Position numbers and translations under genes: made by a program. DNA of 14,206 nt from FEN-1297 sp964530445 (GTDB taxonomy: Bacteria > Bacteroidota > Ignavibacteria > Ignavibacteriales > Ignavibacteriaceae): contig CAZHBJ010000087.1 in the NCBI GenBank assembly GCA_964530445.1, forward strand, positions 1-14,206, written 5' to 3'. This document shows, piece by piece, positions 1 to 5,803 of this stretch (the stretch's first letter is position 1; each line of letters starts with the position of its first letter). A model generated the notes under the pieces. That model saw only the letters and a program-made list of their open reading frames with translations, did no database searches and had not been told where the DNA came from.

Positions 1-77
1 TAACCCATTTTTTAAAATCTTCGTAAATTCATACTAAAAATAAAATTTGGTTTTTGCTAAATATAAATATAGACTGA

Positions 78-1127
78 TTAAAAAAACATTTTCGCCACTC
101 TTAATATACCCTGTTTCCAGGGAACACGATGCGAAACGCCGCTTTGATTCTTAAATTCATTTTTGTGTTCAACATACCATTTATAATTTCGAATCAGCGC
201 ATCTTTATTTGAATATTTGGGTTTATAGCCTAAAACTTTTTCTGCTTTTTCAATCGATACAAACGAATCTTTTGATGCTGTTTCATAAACCCATTTATAA
301 AGAGGTGACAGCTTAAATGCCTCAAGAATTCTTAAAGTAAAAATTATCGGCTTTTCCGGGAGACCTACTATCTTTTTACCGTAGCCTGCATAATCCAGTA
401 CAGATTGGTAATCCTCTTTCATAGTGGTGTAATCTTTTGCACCTATGTTGAATGTATCGTTCGCTTTATCTTTATCCAAAATGGCGCACAGATAAATTGC
501 ATCGCAAAGATCTTCAACATCAAGAAGCTGATAACGATTATTGCCGCTGCCTATCATCGGAAAGCCTTTGCCGTCGTATGCCCAGTCGTACAGAAGATCA
601 AATACGCCGAGTCGTTCAGGCCCGACAAATGATTTTGGTCTAATAATAGAAACGCACATTCCGTCGTTTCTATATTTAACACATTCCTGTTCAGCTTGGA
701 TTTTAGATTTGCCGTAAGGACCTACACCGTCGAGTTTGTCATTTTCAAAAATCGGGTGATGATCCGGTATGCCGTAAACCGCAGTGGATGAAATATGAAT
801 GAACCTTTCAACATTGTTTTCTTTTGCCGTTTCAAGAAGAAGTTTGGTGCCTTTTATATCCGTTGAATAAATTTCCTCGGGTTTATAGAGAGGTAAAGCT
901 GCTGCTGTATGAATCACAACATCAATATTTTCCATGGCTTTGGATACATCTGCTTTATTTCTAATATCGCCTGTAATGATAGTTATTTTATCGTTCATAT
1001 CTTTGTAATCGAATTGAACAATATCCAAGGATGTCACCTGATGACCTTTGGAATGAAAATATCTTACCAAATTAATTCCAAGAAAACCTGCGCCGCCTGT
1101 AACTAGGACATTCACTTTTTTATTCAT
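78..1127 (-). CDS. NAD(P)-dependent sugar epimerase/dehydratase (extended SDR family)
   Basis: A 349-residue member of the extended short-chain dehydrogenase/reductase family. These enzymes usually epimerise, dehydrate or reduce nucleotide sugars (or related substrates) with tightly bound NAD(P). Seen in the sequence: an N-terminal Rossmann glycine motif (G11, G14, G17 in TGGAGFLG), the acidic D35 after strand 2, the SS-T region at 113-115, and the catalytic YxxxK pair Y138/K142. An RPKSFVGP segment at 163-170 matches the substrate-side RP.NVYGP-type motif. Length is normal for the family. The substrate cannot be deduced. The start is ATG at 1127; AAGGA directly abuts it with no spacer, so it is unlikely to act as a standard ribosome binding site. 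The gene stands alone, divergent from rplM, with its own promoter. No terminator is visible in the 77 bases beyond its stop. Confidence 0.9.
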   Translation of the reverse strand: MNKKVNVLVTGGAGFLGINLVRYFHSKGHQVTSLDIVQFDYKDMNDKITIITGDIRNKADVSKAMENIDVVIHTAAALPLYKPEEIYSTDIKGTKLLLETAKENNVERFIHISSTAVYGIPDHHPIFENDKLDGVGPYGKSKIQAEQECVKYRNDGMCVSIIRPKSFVGPERLGVFDLLYDWAYDGKGFPMIGSGNNRYQLLDVEDLCDAIYLCAILDKDKANDTFNIGAKDYTTMKEDYQSVLDYAGYGKKIVGLPEKPIIFTLRILEAFKLSPLYKWVYETASKDSFVSIEKAEKVLGYKPKYSNKDALIRNYKWYVEHKNEFKNQSGVSHRVPWKQGILRVAKMFF

Positions 1128-1155
1128 TCCTTAAATTATTATTGATAAATAAGGC

Positions 1156-1187
1156 CAAAATTAACATTTTTAAGAAAGGTCTCCAAC
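1156..1187 (-). promoter_or_regulatory. Bacteroidota-type promoter for the epimerase gene
   Basis: On the minus strand GTTG (1187-1184) is followed after 20 bases by TAATTTTG (1163-1156). This fits the known Bacteroidota consensus of a TTTG-like -33 box and a TAnnTTTG -7 box spaced 19-21 bp. Transcription would begin near 1150 and leave a leader of about 20 bases before the ATG. No transcript data support it. Confidence 0.55.
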
Positions 1188-1267
1188 TTTTTAATGTGTT
1201 AATTTTCTATCCTATTTAAAAATGCAAATTTTAAGGGTAAACCATAAATTTTAATATTTAGACAATT

Positions 1268-1299
1268 CTTGACTTTTTTGTAGTATAAAATTAAATTTG
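1268..1299 (+). promoter_or_regulatory. Promoter of rplM-rpsI
   Basis: CTTG (1268-1271), a 20-base spacer and TAAATTTG (1292-1299) match the Bacteroidota -33/-7 consensus. The same bases also read as a sigma70-like pair (TTGACT, 17 bp, TAAATT). The predicted start near 1306 gives a leader of about 35 bases, too short for a large leader structure upstream of L13. Confidence 0.6.
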
Positions 1300-1329
1300 T
1301 TCTCTTTATTAGAATAGATTTTTGGTTTC

Positions 1330-1335
1330 GGAGGA
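1330..1335 (+). promoter_or_regulatory. Strong ribosome binding site fixing the GTG start of rplM
   Basis: GGAGGA lies six bases upstream of GTG at 1342. This strong Shine-Dalgarno sequence at ideal spacing decides in favour of the GTG start; no ATG competes nearby. Confidence 0.75.
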
Positions 1336-1341
1336 AAAATA

Positions 1342-1791
1342 GTGAAACAAGAAAAGATAACAAAGTTTATTAGTACACTTGATGCAGACAGAAAATGGTA
1401 TGTTGTTGATGCAAAGGATCAGGTACTGGGGCGTCTCGCTACAAGAGTGGCAAGAATTATTCGAGGAAAAAACAAACCCACTTTTTCTCCGAATTCCGAT
1501 ACAGGCGATTTTGTAGTTGTAATAAATGCTTCTCAAGTTAAAGTAACCGGGAAAAGAGAATTGTTAAAAAATTATCTGCACCATTCTGGTTATCCTGGCG
1601 GACTTAAAACCAGAAGCTTTGAAGAAGTTATGTCTAAAAAACCGGAGTTTGCTATAGAGAATGCCGTAAAAGGTATGCTTCCTAAAAACAGGCTCGGTAA
1701 ACAATTAATTAAGAAATTAAAAGTATATGCCGGCGATACTCATCCGCATCAAGCACAGAAACCGGAAGTAATTAGTTTAACGGAGAAATAA
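1342..1791 (+). CDS. rplM: 50S ribosomal protein L13 (uL13)
   Basis: Ribosomal protein L13, an early-assembling protein of the large subunit. The 149-residue length is normal (about 142-150). Recognised from the N-terminal block with WYVVDAKDQVLGRLAT (residues 19-34), the HHSGYPGGLK segment (80-89), and the C-terminal signature AVKGMLPKNRLG (108-119) followed by a K-rich stretch and the YAGDTHPHQAQKP end (129-141). Translation starts at GTG 1342 behind a strong GGAGGA. The stop codon TAA overlaps the rpsI ATG by one base (TAATG), so the two proteins are probably translationally coupled, as in the near-universal rplM-rpsI pair. It is the first gene of the operon, driven by the promoter just upstream. 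Confidence 0.98.
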   Translation: MKQEKITKFISTLDADRKWYVVDAKDQVLGRLATRVARIIRGKNKPTFSPNSDTGDFVVVINASQVKVTGKRELLKNYLHHSGYPGGLKTRSFEEVMSKKPEFAIENAVKGMLPKNRLGKQLIKKLKVYAGDTHPHQAQKPEVISLTEK

Positions 1792-2177
1792 TGGCTGATC
1801 AAATTTACGTTGGAAGAAGAAAAACATCTGTAGCTCGGGTTATATTAAGAAGCGGCAGCGGCAAAATTACTGTAAACGGCAAAGAGTTTGAAAAAGCTTT
1901 TCCGGAACTTTTAAGCAGGGAGGATATTTTAAATCCGTTTAAGGTAACGGAAACCGCAGGAACCTATGATGTATTTGTGAATGTTCAAGGCGGTGGAACC
2001 ACCGGTCAGGCCCAGGCTGTAAGACTTGGAATTGCGAGAGCATTGGTAAATATAAACCCGGAATTTAGACCGGCGTTAAAGATTGAAGGATTTTTAACAA
2101 GAGATCCTAGAATGGTTGAACGTAAAAAATATGGTCAGCCAAAAGCAAGAAAAAGATTTCAATTTTCAAAAAGATAG
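1791..2177 (+). CDS. rpsI: 30S ribosomal protein S9 (uS9)
   Basis: Ribosomal protein S9 of the small-subunit head; its C-terminal tail reaches the P-site tRNA. The 128-residue length is standard. Seen: the IYVGRRKTSVARV start (residues 5-17), GGGTTGQAQAVRLGIARAL (67-85), and the highly basic C-terminus RDPRMVERKKYGQPKARKR (104-122) ending in KR, characteristic of the family. Its ATG overlaps the rplM stop by one base. No separate ribosome binding site of note is visible, which fits coupling to L13 translation. An imperfect nested inverted repeat starts a few bases after its stop. Confidence 0.98.
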   Translation: MADQIYVGRRKTSVARVILRSGSGKITVNGKEFEKAFPELLSREDILNPFKVTETAGTYDVFVNVQGGGTTGQAQAVRLGIARALVNINPEFRPALKIEGFLTRDPRMVERKKYGQPKARKRFQFSKR

Positions 2178-2179
2178 TC

Positions 2180-2259
2180 AAAGTTCAAGACCAAGATCCA
2201 ATTCAAGTTTAAAATGTTCCGATTGGATCTGGATAATCTTAAACATAAATTTGAACTTT
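2180..2259 (+). repeat. Nested inverted repeat after rpsI (possible weak terminator)
   Basis: Two perfect 9-bp inverted repeats nest inside each other: AAAGTTCAA (2180-2188) with TTGAACTTT (2251-2259), and AGATCCAAT (2194-2202) with ATTGGATCT (2222-2230). A short T run (2257-2261) follows. It begins three bases after the rpsI stop, so it may end or attenuate the rplM-rpsI transcript, but the stems are GC-poor and the loops large. The right half overlaps the candidate rpsB promoter. A further pairing, 2207-2212 with 2239-2244, could compete. Confidence 0.4.
2222..2253 (+). promoter_or_regulatory. Promoter of rpsB-tsf
   Basis: ATTG (2222-2225), a 20-base spacer and TAAATTTG (2246-2253) match the Bacteroidota consensus exactly in the -7 box. 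Transcription would start near 2260, just ahead of the structured rpsB leader. This gives rpsB-tsf a transcript separate from rplM-rpsI with a leader of about 100 bases. Confidence 0.55.
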
Positions 2260-2274
2260 TTAATTAACAAAACA

Positions 2275-2354
2275 TATTCCTTGATTTGCTTCCTGTGTCC
2301 GGCAGCTTCCGGATGAAAAGCAAAGTTGATTGGAATAGAAGATAAAAACAGGAG
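2275..2354 (+). promoter_or_regulatory. Structured rpsB mRNA leader with possible pseudoknot to the ribosome binding site (candidate S2 autoregulatory element)
   Basis: Three stacked helices can be read. They are TATTCC/GGAATA (2275-2280 with 2332-2337), TTTGCTT/AAGCAAA (2285-2291 with 2318-2324) and GTCCGG/CCGGAT (2297-2302 with 2309-2314, first pair G-U), capped by a CAGCTT loop. The internal-loop strand CCTG (2292-2295) is complementary to CAGG of the Shine-Dalgarno sequence CAGGAG (2349-2354), five bases before the rpsB ATG. Pairing would hide the ribosome binding site. Ribosomal protein S2 is known to repress rpsB-tsf through its mRNA leader in Escherichia coli, so an analogous role is inferred here. 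Structure by eye only. Confidence 0.5.
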
Positions 2355-2359
2355 TAGAA

Positions 2360-3208
2360 ATGAATAAAGTTGACTTAACTCAGCTTATTGAAGCTGGGGC
2401 GCACTTCGGGCATTTAACCCGCCGATGGAATCCTAAAATGAAACCATATATTTTTATGGAAAAAAACGGGATTCATATTGTTGATCTTAAAAAAACTCAA
2501 TCCCTTTTGCATGAATCTGCCGATATACTTTCTCAAATGGTTTCCGGTGGGAAGAAGGTTTTATTTGTCGGTACAAAAAAGCAAGCAAAAGGAGTTATAG
2601 AAAGCGAAGCTAAAAGATGCAATTCCAATTGGGTTAGCGAACGCTGGTTGGGCGGAATGCTTACTAATTTTGCTACTATTAGAAAAAGTATAAAAAGACT
2701 TAATAATATTGAAAAACAGGAAACCGATGGAACTTTTGATAAAATAACTAAGAAGGAAAGATTATTCTTAACCAGGGAAAAAGATAAGCTTAAAAAAGTT
2801 CTGGAAGGTGTTGAAAACTTGTCGCGTCTGCCGGGTGCGATGTTTGTTGTTGATATTAAAAAAGAATCAATTGCAATTAAAGAAGCGAAAAGACTAAATA
2901 TACCGGTATTTGCAATAGTAGATACCAATTGCGATCCTGACCCGGTTGATTATATTATCCCAGCTAACGATGATGCGGTAAAAACGGTTGAGCTGATTGT
3001 AAAACATATGGCCGATGCTGTTATTGAAGGTGAAAATAAAGCCAAGGAAATTAAAGCGGAAGAAGCAGCCGAAGCCGAACGCATTAAAAAAGAAAAAGAA
3101 CAGGAAAAGAAAGAAGAACAACAAAAAGCTGCTGCAGAAACCGTTGATAGTGAAAAAGCAAATTCTGAAAATACAGTTAAAAAAGAAAATACTTCTACAG
3201 AAAAATAA
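2360..3208 (+). CDS. rpsB: 30S ribosomal protein S2 (uS2) with charged C-terminal tail
   Basis: Ribosomal protein S2, a late-assembling protein of the small subunit that sits near S1 and the mRNA exit. Seen: the N-terminal signature AGAHFGHLTRRWNPKM (residues 12-27), GTKKQAK (71-77), RWLGGMLTNFATI (94-106), and the LSRLPGAMFVVD and IPVFAIVDTNCDPDPVDY segments. At 282 residues it is longer than the usual 240-255. The last ~55 residues, from about 228, are a low-complexity Lys/Glu/Ala-rich tail, probably helical or disordered. The ATG lies five bases after CAGGAG, which is itself part of the candidate leader structure. It is followed by tsf after a 20-base gap, the classic S2/EF-Ts pair. Confidence 0.98.
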   Translation: MNKVDLTQLIEAGAHFGHLTRRWNPKMKPYIFMEKNGIHIVDLKKTQSLLHESADILSQMVSGGKKVLFVGTKKQAKGVIESEAKRCNSNWVSERWLGGMLTNFATIRKSIKRLNNIEKQETDGTFDKITKKERLFLTREKDKLKKVLEGVENLSRLPGAMFVVDIKKESIAIKEAKRLNIPVFAIVDTNCDPDPVDYIIPANDDAVKTVELIVKHMADAVIEGENKAKEIKAEEAAEAERIKKEKEQEKKEEQQKAAAETVDSEKANSENTVKKENTSTEK

Positions 3209-3228
3209 AAATATAGGAATAGTTAATT

Positions 3229-4080
3229 ATGGCAATTACTGCTGCACAAGTAAGTGAATTAAGACAAAAAACCGGTGCGGGTATGATGGATTGTAAAAAA
3301 GCCCTAACCGAGGCAAATGGTGATTTTGAAAAAGCAATCGAAATACTAAGAAAGAAAGGCGCAGCGGTTGCTTCCAAACGAGCTGAAAAAAGTGCAAATG
3401 AAGGTTTGATCCTAACAAAAGTTTCGGATGATAAAAAAACAGGCGTTATTATTGAAGTTAACTGCGAGACCGATTTTGTTGCAAACAGCGATGACTTTGT
3501 AAATTTTGCAAATGAAGTAATTGGTATTGTCGATTCTACCAAGCCTGCCGATGTTAAAGAAATGCTTGAGAAAAATGACGATATAAAAAATAAATTAACC
3601 GACGTGATGGGAAAAGTCGGGGAAAAAATTGAAATATCCCGCTTTGCAATAGAAGAAGCTCCGAATGGTATGCTTGTGGATTATGTACACCTTGGTTCTA
3701 AGCTGGGTGTACTGGTTAAGTTTGATAATGTCAATCAAGATGAATTTAATGATCTTGGGAAAGACATTGCTATGCAGATTGCAGCAATGAAACCGATTTG
3801 CGTATACCGGGACGAAGTACCCAAAGAAGTAATCGAAAAAGAAATGGAAATATATAAAGAGCTTGCCCGAAAAGAGGGAAAGCCCGAAAATATTTTAGAA
3901 AAAATTGCTCAAGGAAGACTTAACAAATTTTATGAAGAAAATTGTTTAACCGAACAGGCATTTATCAAAGATAACTCTAAGTCTGTAGGTAATCTTCTTA
4001 AGGAATTTAATACAAAACACAATTCAGAAATAAAGATTGTGCTCTTCCGCCGCTTCCATTTAGGCGACGAGAAGAAATAG
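3229..4080 (+). CDS. tsf: Translation elongation factor Ts
   Basis: EF-Ts, the cytoplasmic nucleotide exchange factor that releases GDP from EF-Tu. The 283-residue length is typical. Seen: an N-terminal UBA-like domain (VSELRQKTGAGMMDCKKAL, residues 8-26, and the following helix to about 55), and the TDFVA motif (81-85, in EVNCETDFVAN), whose Asp and Phe contact EF-Tu. A core domain follows with IAMQIAAMKP and a C-terminal module. The ATG at 3229 lies ten bases after AGGA. The rpsB-tsf order is conserved in bacteria, and a strong terminator begins within 10 bases of the stop, so this is the last gene of the unit. Confidence 0.98.
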   Translation: MAITAAQVSELRQKTGAGMMDCKKALTEANGDFEKAIEILRKKGAAVASKRAEKSANEGLILTKVSDDKKTGVIIEVNCETDFVANSDDFVNFANEVIGIVDSTKPADVKEMLEKNDDIKNKLTDVMGKVGEKIEISRFAIEEAPNGMLVDYVHLGSKLGVLVKFDNVNQDEFNDLGKDIAMQIAAMKPICVYRDEVPKEVIEKEMEIYKELARKEGKPENILEKIAQGRLNKFYEENCLTEQAFIKDNSKSVGNLLKEFNTKHNSEIKIVLFRRFHLGDEKK

Positions 4081-4088
4081 CTTCTATT

Positions 4089-4119
4089 AAAAAGGTCTTA
4101 ATTTTTTAAGACCTTTTTT
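4089..4119 (+). terminator. Intrinsic terminator of rpsB-tsf
   Basis: A perfect stem pairs AAGGTCTTAA (4092-4101) with TTAAGACCTT (4106-4115) around a TTTT loop. It is extended by flanking A/T pairs and ends in a run of six or more T. It begins about nine bases after the tsf stop. The flanking A and T tracts mean it could also work on the opposite strand, but no gene converges here. Confidence 0.9.
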
Positions 4120-4165
4120 ATTATATTTTTGTAACTTATCGAGACAAGTTTAATACATTTTCTAA

Positions 4166-4198
4166 ATTGATTAAAATAAAGCACTTATACTAAGTTTA
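4166..4198 (+). promoter_or_regulatory. Promoter of pyrH-frr
   Basis: ATTG (4166-4169), a 21-base spacer and TAAGTTTA (4191-4198, seven of eight bases of TAnnTTTG) lie after the tsf terminator. The predicted start near 4205 leaves a leader of about 50 bases. An overlapping TATACT (4186-4191) is an alternative -10 but lacks a well-spaced -35. Confidence 0.5.
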
Positions 4199-4258
4199 AG
4201 ATGAGCATATCTTTTAATAAAGAAGGAAGTATTATAAACCAATTATTGAGTGAAGAAC

Positions 4259-4975
4259 ATGGAAGATTTGAAATATAAAAGAGTATTATTAAAGCTTAGC
4301 GGCGAATCTTTAATGGGAAAAAAAGGATTCGGAATAGATCATAAGGTACTTGAATTCTTTTCCAACGAAGTAAAAAAAGTTCATGAAATAGGTGTTCAGC
4401 TGGGAATTGTAATAGGAGGCGGGAACATCTATCGTGGTTTAAGTGCAAATGATCAGGGAATAGACAGGGTAACCGGCGATCAAATGGGAATGCTGGCTAC
4501 CGTAATAAATTCGCTGGCACTGCAAAACGCAATTGAACATAAAGGAATTCAAACGAGGCTGTTGAGCGCAATTCACATGGAGGAAATTGCCGAACCTTAT
4601 ATAAGAAGACGTGCAATAAGGCATCTGGAAAAAGGAAGAGTTGTAATTTTCGGAGCCGGAACAGGCCACCCGTATTTTAGTACGGATACGGCTGCATCTT
4701 TAAGAGCCGTGGAAATTGAAGCAGATGTTATTATCAAAGGAACCCGGGTGGACGGTGTGTTTGATTCTGATCCTGAAAAAAATCCCGAAGCATTTAAGTT
4801 TGAATCAATTTCGTATCTAGATATTTTAAAGCAAAACTTAAGAGTAATGGACCTTACCGCAGTTAGCTTATGTCGGGAAAACAGTCTTCCTATGGTTGTA
4901 TTTAATATGGATACCCCGGATAATTTGGTAAAACTGGTTAACGGCGAAAATGTAGGAACTTTAATTAAAAATTAG
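4259..4975 (+). CDS. pyrH: UMP kinase
   Basis: Uridylate kinase of the amino acid kinase fold, which phosphorylates UMP to UDP with ATP in pyrimidine nucleotide synthesis. From ATG 4259 it has 238 residues, the usual size. Seen: KRVLLKLSGESLMG (residues 7-20, with the phosphate-binding Lys/Gly), IVIGGGNIYRG (50-60), DQMGMLATVINSLAL (74-88), and GAGTGHPYFSTDTAA (132-146, nucleotide binding). The frame is also open from GTG 4250, directly after a stop codon. ATG 4259 is preferred because the family motif begins soon after it, but neither start has a well-placed Shine-Dalgarno; GAAGGAAG at 4222-4229 is too far upstream. It pairs with frr, a conserved neighbour. Confidence 0.97.
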   Translation: MEDLKYKRVLLKLSGESLMGKKGFGIDHKVLEFFSNEVKKVHEIGVQLGIVIGGGNIYRGLSANDQGIDRVTGDQMGMLATVINSLALQNAIEHKGIQTRLLSAIHMEEIAEPYIRRRAIRHLEKGRVVIFGAGTGHPYFSTDTAASLRAVEIEADVIIKGTRVDGVFDSDPEKNPEAFKFESISYLDILKQNLRVMDLTAVSLCRENSLPMVVFNMDTPDNLVKLVNGENVGTLIKN

Positions 4976-4999
4976 CTTCCCATATTGATTTGAATTTTC

Positions 5000-5037
5000 A
5001 AAACTACTATACTAAAAATAGTTTTTAAAAAAACTAT
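5000..5037 (+). promoter_or_regulatory. Overlapping alternative hairpins just upstream of the frr ribosome binding site
   Basis: AAAACTA (5000-5006) can pair with TAGTTTT (5019-5025), or the overlapping ATAGTTTTT (5018-5026) can pair with AAAAACTAT (5029-5037). The second stem ends directly before the Shine-Dalgarno GAGGAAA (5038-5044). The two are mutually exclusive, which resembles a switch, but both stems are nearly all A/T and weak. Confidence 0.25.
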
Positions 5038-5046
5038 GAGGAAATT

Positions 5047-5601
5047 ATGGAAGAAACAATAAAAGATGCTAGTTCAAGGATGAATAAATCGCTGGAAGCA
5101 TTACGCAGCGAATTATCCAAAATTCGGTCAGGCAAAGCTACTACTGCACTGTTGGACGGAATTAAAGTAGATTATTACGGCAGTATGTCTCCTTTAAATC
5201 AGGTTGCAAATATTACCGTACTCGATGTTCATACGCTTTCGATTACACCCTGGGATAAATCTGTTGTTCCAGCCGTAGAAAAAGCGATACTGGAAGCAAA
5301 TATCGGATTTAATCCTGTAAACGATGGAACTAACCTTAAGATACCCGTTCCGCCTTTGAATGAGGAAAGAAGAAAAGAATTGGTAAAACTTGTTAAAAAA
5401 TTCGGGGAAGACTACAAAATTGCAGTCAGAAACATAAGACGCGACGCTAACGAACATCTTAAGCGTGAAGAAAAAAATAAAAAGATTTCCGAAGATCAAT
5501 TAAAAGATGCCGAAAGTAAAATTCAAAAATTAACCGATGAACATATACATAATATAGATGAAATTTTAAAACATAAAGAAAAAGAAATAATGGAAGTCTG
5601 A
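5047..5601 (+). CDS. frr: Ribosome recycling factor
   Basis: Ribosome recycling factor, which with EF-G splits post-termination ribosomes into subunits. The length of 184 residues is almost exactly the family norm. Seen: the first long helix (residues 1-30) ending in KIRSGKATTALLDGIKVDYYG, the beta domain with PLNQVANITVLD and ITPWDKS, NDGTNLKIPVPPLNEERR, and the C-terminal helical hairpin with RNIRRDANEHLK (characteristic RNxRRDA motif). The ATG has a good GAGGAAA Shine-Dalgarno. It is the second gene after pyrH with a 71-base gap and is followed by a strong terminator, so pyrH-frr is most likely a two-gene unit. Confidence 0.98.
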   Translation: MEETIKDASSRMNKSLEALRSELSKIRSGKATTALLDGIKVDYYGSMSPLNQVANITVLDVHTLSITPWDKSVVPAVEKAILEANIGFNPVNDGTNLKIPVPPLNEERRKELVKLVKKFGEDYKIAVRNIRRDANEHLKREEKNKKISEDQLKDAESKIQKLTDEHIHNIDEILKHKEKEIMEV

Positions 5602-5628
5602 TTAAAATTTTGCAATGCTATTTTATTT

Positions 5629-5663
5629 AACCCAGTTTCTATGCGGAATTGGGTTATTTTTTT
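5629..5663 (+). terminator. Intrinsic terminator of pyrH-frr
   Basis: AACCCAGTTTC (5629-5639) pairs with GAATTGGGTT preceded by G (5645-5655), with two G-U pairs and a five-base loop. It is followed by A and seven T (5657-5663). It lies about 28 bases after the frr stop. Confidence 0.9.
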
Positions 5664-5701
5664 ATAATTTTTAACTATGTAAAATTAACTTCATGGCATA
5701 G

Positions 5702-5715
5702 TTTGTAAAAATTTA
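5702..5715 (+). repeat. Copy of the 14-mer TTTGTAAAAATTTA
   Basis: An exact copy of a 14-base sequence that also occurs twice in tandem upstream of the uracil-DNA glycosylase gene (12368-12397). Here it ends at the -33 region of the candidate promoter for the L,D-transpeptidase-like gene. It could be an operator or simply AT-rich coincidence. Confidence 0.35.
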
Positions 5716-5743
5716 ATTAATTTAACTGTTAAATATAATTTTG
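5712..5743 (+). promoter_or_regulatory. Promoter of the envelope gene cluster
   Basis: A perfect TAATTTTG -7 box (5736-5743) lies 20 bases after a weak TTTA -33 box (5712-5715). TATAAT (5734-5739) overlaps it. The predicted leader is about 55 bases, and no Shine-Dalgarno precedes the ATG at 5804. Confidence 0.45.
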
Positions 5744-5803
5744 TTTTATTTTAAGGCAGAAGGATTTATCCAGCTGCATTCTTTTCTTTGAATAAAAATT
5801 TTA

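Noticed and set aside
1..77. Search for the end of another gene or a terminator left of the epimerase gene
   Set aside because: No stem with a T run and no coding pattern could be recognised in this AT-rich stretch.
2533..2928. 131-codon open frame on the minus strand inside rpsB
   Set aside because: It lies wholly antisense to the well-supported rpsB gene, has no recognisable motif and no upstream ribosome binding site; a shadow frame.
3195..3542. 115-codon open frame on the minus strand over the rpsB-tsf junction and tsf start
   Set aside because: Antisense to tsf, with Ser/Phe-rich composition typical of the complement of an A-rich gene; no family resemblance.
5756..5776. Small GCAG/CTGC with GGAT/ATCC hairpin in the leader of the L,D-transpeptidase-like gene
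   Set aside because: The stems are short, separated by mismatches, and the inner loop is too tight to be stable.
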